The position numbers were made by a program, and so were the translations under genes. Below, piece by piece: positions 41,191-50,346 of a DNA stretch of 64,000 nt. Location of the stretch: positions 62,001 to 126,000 of the forward strand of contig CAYFYA010000003.1 of the NCBI GenBank assembly GCA_964347325.1. Direction: 5' to 3'. Within the stretch, counting starts at the first letter, position 1. Each line of letters starts with the position of its first letter. The DNA is from JAJISG01 sp964347325 (GTDB lineage: Archaea > Thermoplasmatota > Thermoplasmata > RBG-16-68-12 > JAJISG01). Under the pieces are notes generated by a model that saw only the letters and a program-made list of their open reading frames with translations, was not told where the DNA came from and did not search any database.

Positions 41191-44100
41191 TGACCCTCTC
41201 CCCTTCCACGGCCCAATCCTTCACGATGGATCCCTTCGGCCGCTGCTTCACGAGGGAGAGATTCTTCGTCCTGGTCTCTGTGCAGATGTAGTCTCGCCAC
41301 TCCTCGAAGTAAGCCTGCAAGCGGCCGCTGGATTGGACCTCGGTCTTGACATACTCCTCCACCGACATGTCCAGGTCCTTTCGCATCTGCTGCACCCGTC
41401 GTACAAGCTCTCGGGCGTATCCCTCGGCCTCTATCTCAGGCGTCAGTCGGAAGTCGATGTAGATAGCGCCCTTGGAGGTGCTCCCCTCGGAGAACCCTTC
41501 GGGTAGCCTGTGCTCGAACCCCACCATCTCCAGGGTAATCTGAATAGGTTTACCCTTGATCTCCACCTCGTACGATTCCCTCTCTACGGACTGCCTAACG
41601 ACCGAAGGGTCGGCCTTGGAGAGGGTCTCCAAGATGGCTGGGAGGAGTGACTTGTACCTCTTTCCGATGACGGAGTGGATGGGGGTCATGCCCAGATCGA
41701 GCTCCGACCAGATCTCCCCGGGGCGGAGGACCTCAAGAGCCTTGGAGTTCGTCTGGTCGAGGAGGATGTCCTCCATCTCCGCTAGGGCCCGCCGCGTGGG
41801 CTCGTCGACAGGGGCGACTATGACTCGGGCCACTGGCCATCGCAGCTTGTAGCTCTTCGCCTGCCTCAGCCTGCTGACCTCCTCCACAATCGCCCGGGCG
41901 GTGGACATGGTCTCCTCCAGGGCTTCGTCCCGAGTGTCAGGGTCGTGGGACGGCCAGTCCTCCATGTGAACCGTCGGGTGCCTGCCGCCCAGGTCCTGGT
42001 AGATGGCTTCGGCCATGAAGGGAGCCATGGGCGCCAGCATCTTCGAGATCCCCATCAGCACGTCGTGAAGAACCCTGTAGGCGCACCGCTTCTCGAGGCT
42101 ATCACCCTCCACCCAGGTTCTGTCTCTGATTAGCCGGACGTACCAGCGCGAGAGGTCCCGGACGATGAACTCCTCTAGGCTCCGGGCGGCCCTGTGCAGC
42201 TCGTAGGACGAGAATCCTTGGGCTACCTCGGCCATAACCGCCTGCAGCCTGCTCAGCATCCAGCGGTCCTCGTAGGACATCCGATCCTTCATCTCCTTCA
42301 GCGTGTGCCTGGAAGGATCGAAGGCGTCCAGTGACATGTAGAGGGTGGCGAACCTGTGTACGTTCCACAGGATATTCAGCGTCCTCTGGGCGTTCCTAAC
42401 CTCATCCCACAGGAAGGCGAAGTCGTCCCACGGGGGAGCCGCTTTCAGCTCGTAGAGGCGGAAAGCGTCCCGGCCGTATTCCTTGGCAACGTCCCCAGGT
42501 GTGAGGGCGTCGCCCCTGCTCTTCGAGAAGGCCTCCTCCCCTTCGGGGGGCCAGACCCAACCGTGCATCAGGACACTATCGTACGGGCACCGATCGAAGG
42601 CCACCACGCCCGCCCCCAGCTGAGAGTAGAACCAGCCCCGCGTCTGGTCGTGGGCTTCCGTTATGAAGGGTGAGGGCCACCAGCGCTTGAACTCGTCCAT
42701 GCGCTTCGGATAGCCGAGGCTGGCCCACGAGCACACCGCGGAGTCGAACCACACATCGAGAACATCGGGTACGCGGGACATGGTTTCTCCGCACTCCTCG
42801 CAGATCAGATGGATAGAATCGATCCACGGCCTGTGGAGGTCGATTCCCTCCTCGTAGCCGGCGGCACCAGCAAGCTCTTCCGTGCCACCGATGACCCTCA
42901 GGTGATCCTGGGAACACTGCCAGATGGGGAGGGGGATGCCCCAGTAGCGCTGCCTCGAAATGGTCCAGTCCTTGGCATTGTAGACCCAGTCGTACTGGCG
43001 GGCGCTACCGGCCCAGTCGGGTGTCCAGGTCACCCGCTGGACCTCGGAGAGCATCTTCTCCTTGAGCTCTGTCACCCGGACGAACCACTGGTCCGTGGCC
43101 CTGTAGACGATGGGCGTAGAACATCTCCAGCAGTGTCCATATCTGTGGACCAGGTCCTCCTGGTGAAATAGGAGGCCCTTCTCCAAGAGGTCCTCGATGA
43201 TCCGGTCGTTGGCCTCCCTGGTTGGAATTCCTGCGTATTTGCCGCCCTCCTCCGTGAAGCTGCCCCTGTCGTCTATGGGGCTGAACGGATCCAGACCGTG
43301 AGCTCGGCCAATCTCGAAGTCCTCCGGTCCGTGGCCCGGAGCGGTGTGGACGAGGCCTGTGAACTCCGCTGTCACCGTGGCGGAGGGCAGCACCTTGTGG
43401 AGCCACTCCCCTTTCAAGGCCCCCTGGACCGGTACCTCCTCCAGGAGGGGGTGCACATACTCCAGGCCGACGAGGTCTGTCCCCTTTGCCCTCTTTAGGA
43501 CTTCGTACACTTCGATGCCGGCGGCCCCCATGACGGCGTCGACGTTCTTCTCCACCACCCAGGTCGCCTCCTCCTCCCCATCGACCTTGAATCGGACCCA
43601 CGCATAGGAGAAGTCCGGGTTCACGGCAACGGCCAGGTTGGCTGGCAGGGTCCACGGAGTGGTGGTCCATATGAGAAGGCTACCGCTGCCATCCGACAGG
43701 GGAAACCTAACGTAGATCGAGGGGTCGGTCTCATCCCAGAACTCGATCTCGTACCCGGCCACCGGGGTCTCACAGCGGGGACACCACTCCAGGGACCTCT
43801 TCGCACGGACAAGGAGGTCCCGCTCGTGGGCTCTCTTGACGGTCCACCAGGCCGACTGAATGTAGTCGTTGGTGATGGTCATGTAAGGGTTCTCCCAGTC
43901 CATCCAGACGCCCAGATCCGAGAACTCGTCTGTCATCTTCTGGAGGCGCTCCAGGGCGAAGCCACGGCACTTCTCGATAAAGTCGGCGACTCCGACTTCC
44001 TCCTCAATCTGCCTCTTGTTGGTTATTCCCAACGTGCGTTCGACGAGGACCTCCGTTGGCAAGCCGTGCATGTCGTAGCCGGGCTGATCCCTTACGTGGT

Positions 44101-44329
44101 AGCCCCGCATGCGGAGCCATCGAAGGATAGCGTCCTTGATGATCTTGTTGCGGGCCGTGCCAACGTGGACGCTTCCCGTTGTGTAGGGAGGGCCGTCGGT
44201 GAAGCCGAAGCGCTCCCCCCTCTCCCGATGTTTCTTGGTCCTCTCGTAGGCTTTCTTCTCGACCCAGAGGTCTCGCACTCTGCCCTCAAGCTCTGCTGCC
44301 CGATAACTCTCCTCGGCTTGCTTTATCAT
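41165..44329 (-). CDS. ileS: Isoleucyl-tRNA synthetase
   Basis: The 1054-residue class I synthetase has the HIGH-type motif HVGT (55-58) in TTGSVHVGTARNKI and the KMSKS-type AFSKSRG. WDFAFLWDEVR-like anticodon-domain sequence follows. The editing domain contains ATVTAEFTGLVHTAPGHGPEDF. Upstream, the minus-strand AGATAAAT at 44353-44360 is about 27 nt before ATG 44329, so the mRNA is probably leaderless. This rules out the longer in-frame extension to 44560. No T-box is expected in archaea and none was seen. Confidence 0.95.
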   Translation of the reverse strand: MIKQAEESYRAAELEGRVRDLWVEKKAYERTKKHRERGERFGFTDGPPYTTGSVHVGTARNKIIKDAILRWLRMRGYHVRDQPGYDMHGLPTEVLVERTLGITNKRQIEEEVGVADFIEKCRGFALERLQKMTDEFSDLGVWMDWENPYMTITNDYIQSAWWTVKRAHERDLLVRAKRSLEWCPRCETPVAGYEIEFWDETDPSIYVRFPLSDGSGSLLIWTTTPWTLPANLAVAVNPDFSYAWVRFKVDGEEEATWVVEKNVDAVMGAAGIEVYEVLKRAKGTDLVGLEYVHPLLEEVPVQGALKGEWLHKVLPSATVTAEFTGLVHTAPGHGPEDFEIGRAHGLDPFSPIDDRGSFTEEGGKYAGIPTREANDRIIEDLLEKGLLFHQEDLVHRYGHCWRCSTPIVYRATDQWFVRVTELKEKMLSEVQRVTWTPDWAGSARQYDWVYNAKDWTISRQRYWGIPLPIWQCSQDHLRVIGGTEELAGAAGYEEGIDLHRPWIDSIHLICEECGETMSRVPDVLDVWFDSAVCSWASLGYPKRMDEFKRWWPSPFITEAHDQTRGWFYSQLGAGVVAFDRCPYDSVLMHGWVWPPEGEEAFSKSRGDALTPGDVAKEYGRDAFRLYELKAAPPWDDFAFLWDEVRNAQRTLNILWNVHRFATLYMSLDAFDPSRHTLKEMKDRMSYEDRWMLSRLQAVMAEVAQGFSSYELHRAARSLEEFIVRDLSRWYVRLIRDRTWVEGDSLEKRCAYRVLHDVLMGISKMLAPMAPFMAEAIYQDLGGRHPTVHMEDWPSHDPDTRDEALEETMSTARAIVEEVSRLRQAKSYKLRWPVARVIVAPVDEPTRRALAEMEDILLDQTNSKALEVLRPGEIWSELDLGMTPIHSVIGKRYKSLLPAILETLSKADPSVVRQSVERESYEVEIKGKPIQITLEMVGFEHRLPEGFSEGSTSKGAIYIDFRLTPEIEAEGYARELVRRVQQMRKDLDMSVEEYVKTEVQSSGRLQAYFEEWRDYICTETRTKNLSLVKQRPKGSIVKDWAVEGERVIIGLKKVR

Positions 44330-44352
44330 TGCACCGCCTCTTGTCGCCCGGG

Positions 44353-44360
44353 ATTTATCT
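44353..44360 (-). promoter_or_regulatory. TATA box of ileS
   Basis: AGATAAAT on the minus strand is centred about 27 nt before the ATG, the spacing for a leaderless transcript. Confidence 0.5.
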
Positions 44361-44456
44361 TCTCCCGTAGCTGGGGAGAAAGAGTGGTGGTCAGTATAAA
44401 ACAGTTCCCAGATCGCCATGTCAAGAAGGTTTAGGAGCTGCCGCCCTTCGGGGGCC

Positions 44457-44693
44457 ATGACAACATCGTTGAAGGATGAGGTCTCAAGGGTGACCGGGAT
44501 CTTTGGAGCGTCAGCTTGTGGGTTGGGGCTCCTAAGCACGGCCTTTGTCGTCGCCATCATTTACGCAGACGCTCTCCCAGCGGTGCTGCTGGTGATACTT
44601 CCCGTGGTCGCTCTTGGTTCAATCCTGCTGGCGGCCGCCTTCTCCGATTTCGTGGACCGTCTCGGAGTCCCAAAGCCCCGACAGGTCCCGTGA
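44457..44693 (+). CDS. Small two-helix membrane protein
   Basis: The 78-residue protein has helices at GIFGASACGLGLLSTAFVVAII and LPAVLLVILPVVALGSILLAA. I do not recognise the family. ATG 44457 is chosen because a TATA-like GGTTTAGG lies 25 nt upstream. An ATG at 44418 in the same frame is an alternative and would follow TATAAAAC at 44395-44402 too closely. Confidence 0.5.
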   Translation: MTTSLKDEVSRVTGIFGASACGLGLLSTAFVVAIIYADALPAVLLVILPVVALGSILLAAAFSDFVDRLGVPKPRQVP

Positions 44694-44895
44694 GTCAGAA
44701 CTCGGCTGAAGAGCCCTTGGCACACTCGACCCCGAGAACAGAGGGAGGGCCGGGACCGAGAATTTCCGGGCCTGGCTTCGACAGACCCTGTTGAACCCGG
44801 GTCAGGGGATCCACAGTCCCCCAGGATAACCGCTACCCCATCCCGGCCGCAGCCTGATACATGAGAGAGAACGTTAAAGGCCTTTTGGCAACTCA

Positions 44896-45084
44896 CTAGC
44901 GGACCAGGAAGTAGCCGAAGATCAGGAGGCCAATCCCGAGAAGAAGGGGGATGAGGAGGTATAGCTCCGATGGAGCAAGAATTACTGAGATTGCAGAGCC
45001 GAACAGTAGGAGTAGGCCTGCAACTCCGAGGTACTTTCCGCTGCGCTTCCTCCTCTCTCTCGCGGAATCGTCCTCGGCCAACAT
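44896..45084 (-). CDS. Small two-helix membrane protein
   Basis: The 62-residue protein has an N-terminal charged stretch (AEDDSARERRKRSGKY) and two helices (LGVAGLLLLFGSAISVILA and LIPLLLGIGLLIFGYFLV). The family is not recognised. ATG 45084 is 27 nt after a minus-strand TATA-like GGTTAAGT centred near 45111, so the transcript is probably leaderless. It converges with the small membrane gene at 44457, leaving a 200-bp gap with no feature that I can support. Confidence 0.55.
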   Translation of the reverse strand: MLAEDDSARERRKRSGKYLGVAGLLLLFGSAISVILAPSELYLLIPLLLGIGLLIFGYFLVR

Positions 45085-45149
45085 CTCAGACACCCAGTGG
45101 TTGTGTGTACTTAACCCTGGTGACTCCTTCTTTCGGGAAAGGCTCCCAA

Positions 45150-45158
45150 GGTTTAAGT
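45150..45158 (+). promoter_or_regulatory. TATA box of argF
   Basis: GGTTTAAGT lies about 27 nt before the GTG at 45181, so the transcript is probably leaderless. Confidence 0.55.
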
Positions 45159-45180
45159 CGCTCACTTCCTTGGACGACGC

Positions 45181-46110
45181 GTGGCAGGCAAGGACCTCCT
45201 TTCAGTAATGGACGTTGCGCAGGACCTGACAGTGATTCTTGATGAGGCGCGAACCCAGAAGAACTGGCTGCGATCGGGAGAGATACACGAGCCTCTACGG
45301 TCCAGGACCCTGGGCATGATATTCGAGAAGTCTAGCACCCGCACTCGCGTATCCTTCGAGGTTGGGATGAACCAGCTCGGGGGGACCTCCATCTACCTGA
45401 ACCCCACCGACCTTCAACTGGGTCGGGGGGAGACTCTGGAGGATACGGCCCGGGTGCTAGGTAGATATGTCGACGCCATCGTCTACCGTGCCATGCACCA
45501 CGCGGATGTCGTGCGTTTCGCCGAGGCAACTTCCGTCCCGGTAATCAACGGCCTTGATGACCTGGAGCACCCGTGTCAAGTCATTTCCGACCTCTACACC
45601 ATCCAAGAGGCGACCGATGGTCGCGAGGACCTCAAGCTCTCCTATGTCGGCGACGGAAACAACGTCTGCAACTCCCTCCTCCTCGGGTGTGCCCTCTCTG
45701 GAATCGATATCGCAGTGGGTTGTCCGCCAGGGTACGAGCCCGACGCGGGAATTGTTGAGCAAGCATCTGCTGTGGCGGCGGACAGCGGATCCAGCATCGA
45801 GATCCTCTCCGACCCCAAGAGGGCCGTCGCTGGGGCAGACATCGTCTACACGGACGTGTGGGTCTCCATGGGAATGGAGGAGGAGAAGAGCGAGCGTGAG
45901 AAGGCTTTCGCCCCCTACCAGGTGAACCGCGAGCTGTTGGGGGCCTCCGGGAAGGATCCTTTCGTGATGCACTGTCTCCCGGCCCATCGTGGACTGGAGA
46001 TCACGGACGATGTCATCGACGGCCGTCGCTCCCTGGTGTGGGATCAGGCCGAAAACAGACTCCACGTCCAGAAGACCATCCTGACTCGCCTGATTGGTGG
46101 CTCCCCCTAG
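45181..46110 (+). CDS. argF: Ornithine carbamoyltransferase
   Basis: The 309-residue enzyme forms citrulline from ornithine and carbamoyl phosphate. Carbamoyl-phosphate ligands SSTRTR (51-56) and HPCQ (130-133) are intact, as is the ornithine-loop HCLPAHRG near 264. The SMGMEEEKSERE segment is the SMG motif of the family. It stands alone, with no other arginine genes in the window. GTG start is supported by the TATA box at 45150-45158. Confidence 0.93.
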   Translation: MAGKDLLSVMDVAQDLTVILDEARTQKNWLRSGEIHEPLRSRTLGMIFEKSSTRTRVSFEVGMNQLGGTSIYLNPTDLQLGRGETLEDTARVLGRYVDAIVYRAMHHADVVRFAEATSVPVINGLDDLEHPCQVISDLYTIQEATDGREDLKLSYVGDGNNVCNSLLLGCALSGIDIAVGCPPGYEPDAGIVEQASAVAADSGSSIEILSDPKRAVAGADIVYTDVWVSMGMEEEKSEREKAFAPYQVNRELLGASGKDPFVMHCLPAHRGLEITDDVIDGRRSLVWDQAENRLHVQKTILTRLIGGSP

Positions 46111-46139
46111 ATATCGGCGGCGCCTACGCTAGCGAGTCG

Positions 46140-47726
46140 CTAGCTGCCAAAGAACTGTCGGAGAAGGGGATGCATCTCCATCATCTGCTCCCTTCCGACG
46201 GCTTCATAGAACTGGATCAATATGCCTACGGCTAGCAGGACCCCTGTGCCGCTGGCGTTACCTATGGTGCCGAAGAGGTCGGCCCCGGCTGCCAGAGCCC
46301 CCACTATGGCTCCGCTTATGACTGTCACCACTGGAATGTACCGCGCTAAGATGCGCTTGAGGACCCTCGGGTCCCGACGGAAGCCCGGAATCTGGAGCCC
46401 GCTGGACTGTATCTGTCTGGCCACGCCCTCCGGTCCCATCCCCGTCGTCTCGATCCAGAAACGAGCGAAGATTATGGAGCCGACTATGAAGACCGCCAAG
46501 TAGACGATGACATGGATGAGTACCTGCAGCTCGGATTTGCCGTAGAAGAGGAAGATGGATCCGTACCTGTCGGGCGAAACCAGTGGAAGGAGCCAGCCCT
46601 GGAGACCGTTGATGGTGGAGACGTAGAAGGCCAAGCCTCCCACGGGCGTGGTCTGCTGGATCAGACCCTGCTGGACCGGTGCATCGGTGGGATTTGGATA
46701 GGCCCCAAGCCAGTAGTTACGGCCCACCAAGGGCCAGTCAGGATTCTGCCAGAAGAGGAGCGTGAACATTGTGATGTTGGCTAAGACCGCTGTGACCAGG
46801 ATGACAGGCAGGACGGAGGCGTAAATCAGCTTGAAGGGGTAGCGGCCTCTGGCCCCGCGGGCCATGCCGTGGGCTAGTGGCAGTTCCACCCTAGTGGACT
46901 CCATATAGGCCACCATCAGGAAAATGGCGACGGTAGCCACCAATGCGATTAGCGGGTTCGATCCCCCCAGGAGGATGACCTCGTATCCACCTCCGACGAT
47001 GTCCTGGACGGGGGTCGTCTGGAGGTAGTAGATCGTCTTGGGGATGGTGCCCGCAGGCAATGGGTCTCCCGGGTTGGCGGGCATCCAGTTGAAGGTGCCT
47101 GTGAATATAGCCTGCGCTACGCCGGCGGCGATGAAGAGCGAGATGCCACTACCGATCCCCCACTTGGAAACCACCTCATCCATGAGGAAGATGATGTAGC
47201 TTCCCACGAAGAGCTGGATGACGATGATCGCCTTCGCCAGTAAGTCCCCATACCCAGCGATGACGCCGTCTATGCCCTCAACCAATCCCTGAGCCGGTCG
47301 GAGGAAGCCGAAGACCTGTGGGACGGCCTCGACGACTATCATGAGGAGGACCAAGAACTTCTGGGTGCCCTGGTAGACGGCTTTGTCCTCCTCCTTCGTC
47401 AGGTCAAGGCGGATGATCTTGGCTCCAACGAAGAGCTGCAGTATGATGGACGCAGTGACGATGGGACCTATGCCGAGGTGTAGGATGGACCCCTGGGCCC
47501 CTGCCAGGATGGCCCGGAGGCTTGCGAAGAAGTCCACCACCTGGGTCTGGTCGAGGCCGTAGATGAACACGTTTGTGAGGGCGAAGTAGATGACCAGGAT
47601 GAGCAGAACCCAGAGCATCTTCGTCCTGAAGTGGACGTGGCCCTCGGGTCTGGTGACAGCAGGAAGCCGATCGGTAATGGGCCTGAGCTTGTAGAGGAGG
47701 CTCTTGCCTTCGGAAGTCGGCATCAA
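46140..47726 (-). CDS. secY: Preprotein translocase subunit SecY
   Basis: The product is about 528 residues with ten membrane helices. The plug region and LHLGIGPIVTASIILQLFVG are archaeal SecY features. GIGSGISLFIAAGV and the cytoplasmic loop GARGRYPFKLIYASVLPVILV also match. It forms the channel for Sec-dependent export and membrane insertion. It is the last gene of the ribosomal operon and begins 3 nt after rpl15. Adenylate kinase, which follows secY in many archaea, is absent, and argF converges here. Confidence 0.95.
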   Translation of the reverse strand: MMPTSEGKSLLYKLRPITDRLPAVTRPEGHVHFRTKMLWVLLILVIYFALTNVFIYGLDQTQVVDFFASLRAILAGAQGSILHLGIGPIVTASIILQLFVGAKIIRLDLTKEEDKAVYQGTQKFLVLLMIVVEAVPQVFGFLRPAQGLVEGIDGVIAGYGDLLAKAIIVIQLFVGSYIIFLMDEVVSKWGIGSGISLFIAAGVAQAIFTGTFNWMPANPGDPLPAGTIPKTIYYLQTTPVQDIVGGGYEVILLGGSNPLIALVATVAIFLMVAYMESTRVELPLAHGMARGARGRYPFKLIYASVLPVILVTAVLANITMFTLLFWQNPDWPLVGRNYWLGAYPNPTDAPVQQGLIQQTTPVGGLAFYVSTINGLQGWLLPLVSPDRYGSIFLFYGKSELQVLIHVIVYLAVFIVGSIIFARFWIETTGMGPEGVARQIQSSGLQIPGFRRDPRVLKRILARYIPVVTVISGAIVGALAAGADLFGTIGNASGTGVLLAVGILIQFYEAVGREQMMEMHPLLRQFFGS

Positions 47727-47729
47727 AGG

Positions 47730-48167
47730 CTATACCTCCTCTGCCTGCAGAACGACCTCCCCCCCTGCCTCCTTGATCTTCTCCACGGCTCTGGGGGTCG
47801 CCACGGGCACGATTATCCGGAAGGGCGCCTTAATGTTTCCTCCCCCCAGCAGCTTCGTGACGCCGGCCGCGACGAGGTCCACCTCGTAGCTTCCGCCCTT
47901 CTTCTCCTTGGCGAAGCCCGCCTCGAGTAGGCCCCCGAGGCCGTCCTCGATCGCTCCCAGGTTCATTACCCTTGGACGACGCTGGAGGGACGTAGGCCGC
48001 ACGAATCCCCTCCTCCCGAAGTGGTTCGGGTCGTACTTGACCATCCACTTGAACTTGTGCTTCAGGAGACCGGCCTTGCCGCGGCCTCCCCTCTTCCCCT
48101 TTCCCCTACCGGCCTTCTTCCCACGACCGTGGGTCCTCTGTCCCCGGAGCTTCTTAGTCCTTCCCAT
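47730..48167 (-). CDS. rpl15: Ribosomal protein uL15
   Basis: The 145-residue protein starts MGRTKKLRGQRTHGRGKKAGRGKGKRGG, the Gly/Arg/Lys-rich rRNA-penetrating arm of uL15. It ends with the globular domain (VDLVAAGVTKLLGGGNI, PRAVEKIKEAGGEV). Length is normal for archaea. It lies between rpl30 (2 nt gap) and secY. Confidence 0.95.
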   Translation of the reverse strand: MGRTKKLRGQRTHGRGKKAGRGKGKRGGRGKAGLLKHKFKWMVKYDPNHFGRRGFVRPTSLQRRPRVMNLGAIEDGLGGLLEAGFAKEKKGGSYEVDLVAAGVTKLLGGGNIKAPFRIIVPVATPRAVEKIKEAGGEVVLQAEEV

Positions 48168-48169
48168 CT

Positions 48170-48634
48170 CTAATCAAGCATCCTCAGGATCAGGTCGTTT
48201 ATTGACTCCCCGCGATAGCCGAGGGCTCCGCCGTTTGAGAAGGGGCGTTTGGTGCCCTCATATCCCCTCTTCGGGGGATGCAAGCGGAAGACTGGCTTCA
48301 TGCCCTCCAGCTGGGTGACTTCCACCTTCCCTTCCTGCAGGGCCTTGCCAAGAGCCTTGACGGAGGAGAATCCCAGGGACTTCACGACCTTGTCGCTAAG
48401 GGGTTTGTCGCCCGCGAGTCGGCCCTTGGACGTCAGGAGCTTCGTCAGGACCTCGGTGTTGAGCTCCCCCCAGGTGATGTAATCCTTCGTCTTCTTGAGC
48501 ATGCCCACGTAATCATCTCGTGCCGGAACAACGACACAGTGGTTGGGGCGGTTAAGGCGAAGCATCTGCAGGGTCTCCCTGATATCCCGTCTGATGTTGG
48601 CGGTACCCCTCACCCTTACCGCGCCAAGGCTCAC
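48170..48634 (-). CDS. rpl30: Ribosomal protein uL30
   Basis: The 154-residue archaeal/eukaryotic-type uL30 has AVRVRGTANIRRDIRETLQMLRLNRPNHCVVVP and the C-terminal PVFRLHPPKRGYEGTKRPF extension that bacterial L30 lacks. It overlaps the end of rps5 by 4 nt. Confidence 0.95.
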   Translation of the reverse strand: MSLGAVRVRGTANIRRDIRETLQMLRLNRPNHCVVVPARDDYVGMLKKTKDYITWGELNTEVLTKLLTSKGRLAGDKPLSDKVVKSLGFSSVKALGKALQEGKVEVTQLEGMKPVFRLHPPKRGYEGTKRPFSNGGALGYRGESINDLILRMLD

Positions 48635-49392
48635 TTCTTCGCCTCCTCAGACTCCTTTTTCTCAGAGGCCTCAGAGACCTCGGCAGGCTCCTCCTCGGCC
48701 TCGGCCTCGTCCGGCTCCACGGCCGTGAGATCCACCTCATAAGGAACGGACGGACCCGACAGGATGTGCAGAGAGCTCAACTGCCCTCCGCTGACCTTGA
48801 ACTCCATCGTCCTCTTGAGGGCCTCATAGGTGGCTTGGGCATAGTTGACGGTCGTCTTCGTGTGTCCCTTTGAGAATCCCCAGACGTCCTCTATTCCCGA
48901 GAGCCTCACGACGCTCTTCACAACATCGGCCACCGCCAGACCCACGCCCCTGGGTGCAGGCTTCAGTGTGACCTCCACAGAGCCGCTCTTACCTGTTACT
49001 TTGAAGGGCAGGGTGTGGGGCCTGAAGCAACCGCACTCCCACGACCCGCAGCCCCGCTTGATCTCGATTATGTTCAACTTGGCGATGTCGAAGGCTTTGC
49101 GGATGGCTGGGCCCACCTCCTTGCCCCTAACCCTCCCCAGGCCAACGTAGCCGTCGCCGTTGCCCACGACGACAGTGATTACGAAGTTTATCCTCCGGCC
49201 AGAGTCGGTCATTCTCTGGACCATGTTGACGTCTAGCACCTCGTCGTCCATGTCTGGGAGGAGAGTATCGACGATTTCAGGTTCCCGCAGGGGCAGGCCC
49301 GTTCGGAGGGCTTCGCCCATGGAGGTGACTTCTCCCCGGAGGACCATCTTGCCGAGGGCCGTCCGGGGGACCCACTCCTCAAGCTGCCTCAT
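48631..49392 (-). CDS. rps5: Ribosomal protein uS5 with acidic C-terminal tail
   Basis: The product has 253 residues. NFVITVVVGNGDGYVGLGRVRGKEVGPAIRKA is the uS5 double-stranded RNA-binding motif, and the second domain (VTLKPAPRGVGLAVADVVKSVVRLSG) is complete. The last 30 residues are almost all Glu, Ala, Ser and Lys, an unstructured acidic tail that makes the protein longer than most archaeal uS5. It overlaps rpl18 by 14 nt. Confidence 0.95.
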   Translation of the reverse strand: MRQLEEWVPRTALGKMVLRGEVTSMGEALRTGLPLREPEIVDTLLPDMDDEVLDVNMVQRMTDSGRRINFVITVVVGNGDGYVGLGRVRGKEVGPAIRKAFDIAKLNIIEIKRGCGSWECGCFRPHTLPFKVTGKSGSVEVTLKPAPRGVGLAVADVVKSVVRLSGIEDVWGFSKGHTKTTVNYAQATYEALKRTMEFKVSGGQLSSLHILSGPSVPYEVDLTAVEPDEAEAEEEPAEVSEASEKKESEEAKK

Positions 49393-49894
49393 ACTCCGCC
49401 TCCATCCGGCTCTTCACGTTCTCGAACCTCGCCACTGCGTCCTCAGAGATGTGCTCGCCTCTCACCCTCGCCTCTTTGGGGAGCGACCCCTCACCGTGAG
49501 GCACCGACACCCCGGCATCCAGAATGCCTCTCAGGGCGGCGAAGACTCGCCCACCCCGCGTGGGTGTATGAAGACCGATGTCAAGGACGGCTTCCTTCAC
49601 GCCCGCTGCCGCAGCCCGCCTCCCCGCCAAGAAGCCCGTCATATAGGCCGCAGGGACATTTCCTGTCGGTCCATCCCAGCCGTACCGCACAAGATCCTTG
49701 GAGACTGCGGAGGCGACGACGATGTCTCCGGCGGCGGTGGAATCAACGAACTGCACCCTGGTGCTACCCAGGCTCCTCCTCACAACCGCTCTGGGCTCTC
49801 TGGCCTTCAGCAGCGCGAGGCGTCGCCTGTAGTCCGTGCGACCCTCCCGACGGCGGCGGAGAGGCACCCTGTAGCGGGGACCTCTTGAAATCAC
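49379..49894 (-). CDS. rpl18: Ribosomal protein uL18
   Basis: The 171-residue archaeal uL18 binds 5S rRNA. It has the basic N-terminus RYRVPLRRRREGRTDYRRRLALLKAREPR, the core VQFVDSTAAGDIVVASAVSKDL and GLHTPTRGGRVFAALRGILDAG. It overlaps rpl19e by 4 nt. Confidence 0.93.
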   Translation of the reverse strand: MISRGPRYRVPLRRRREGRTDYRRRLALLKAREPRAVVRRSLGSTRVQFVDSTAAGDIVVASAVSKDLVRYGWDGPTGNVPAAYMTGFLAGRRAAAAGVKEAVLDIGLHTPTRGGRVFAALRGILDAGVSVPHGEGSLPKEARVRGEHISEDAVARFENVKSRMEAEYEAA

Positions 49895-50346
49895 TTACCC
49901 TCCTTTAGATATCCTTCAGACTCGAGGTGCTGGAGCAGGTGGGCTCTGTTCCTGTACACCCCACCCTTGGCCCTCAAGTAGAGCATCCGATATGTGGACC
50001 GGTCGAGCCTTCCCTGATCCCGAAGATCTCGCAGGACCTCTCTAAGAGCCCGGATGGTCCGCATCCACTGCTCCTTCCCCGGACTCCTAGCTCCCTTGGC
50101 TCCCTTCCGACTACCGGGACCGCGCCGCCTTCCCTTGCTCCTCTGGAACGCCTTGTAGCGGATGCGGCTCTTCGACTTGCCCCGAACGGGGAGCTTCCTT
50201 ATCAGACCGGCGTCGATGACGGCCCTCACGTCGTCTCGGGTTATGGCGTCTGCAACGTCATCCAGGCGGTTCGGATCGATCCAGACCCTGTCCTCCCCGC
50301 ACTTCAGGATGTCGGCCGCCATTCTCCGTTGGTTGCTGAGGTTCAC
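49891..50346 (-). CDS. rpl19e: Ribosomal protein eL19
   Basis: The 151-residue protein has the eL19 pattern LSNQRRMAADILKCGEDRVWIDPNRLDDVADAITRDDVRAVIDAGLI. A long basic helix follows (KGRRRGPGSRKGAKGAR and RTIRALREVLRDLRDQGRLDRSTYRMLYLRAKGG). It overlaps rpl32e by 4 nt. Confidence 0.95.
   Translation of the reverse strand: MNLSNQRRMAADILKCGEDRVWIDPNRLDDVADAITRDDVRAVIDAGLIRKLPVRGKSKSRIRYKAFQRSKGRRRGPGSRKGAKGARSPGKEQWMRTIRALREVLRDLRDQGRLDRSTYRMLYLRAKGGVYRNRAHLLQHLESEGYLKEGK

Noticed and set aside
44330..44560. N-terminal extension of ileS to 44560
   Set aside because: It overlaps a TATA box properly spaced for ATG 44329, and homologues start at this methionine.
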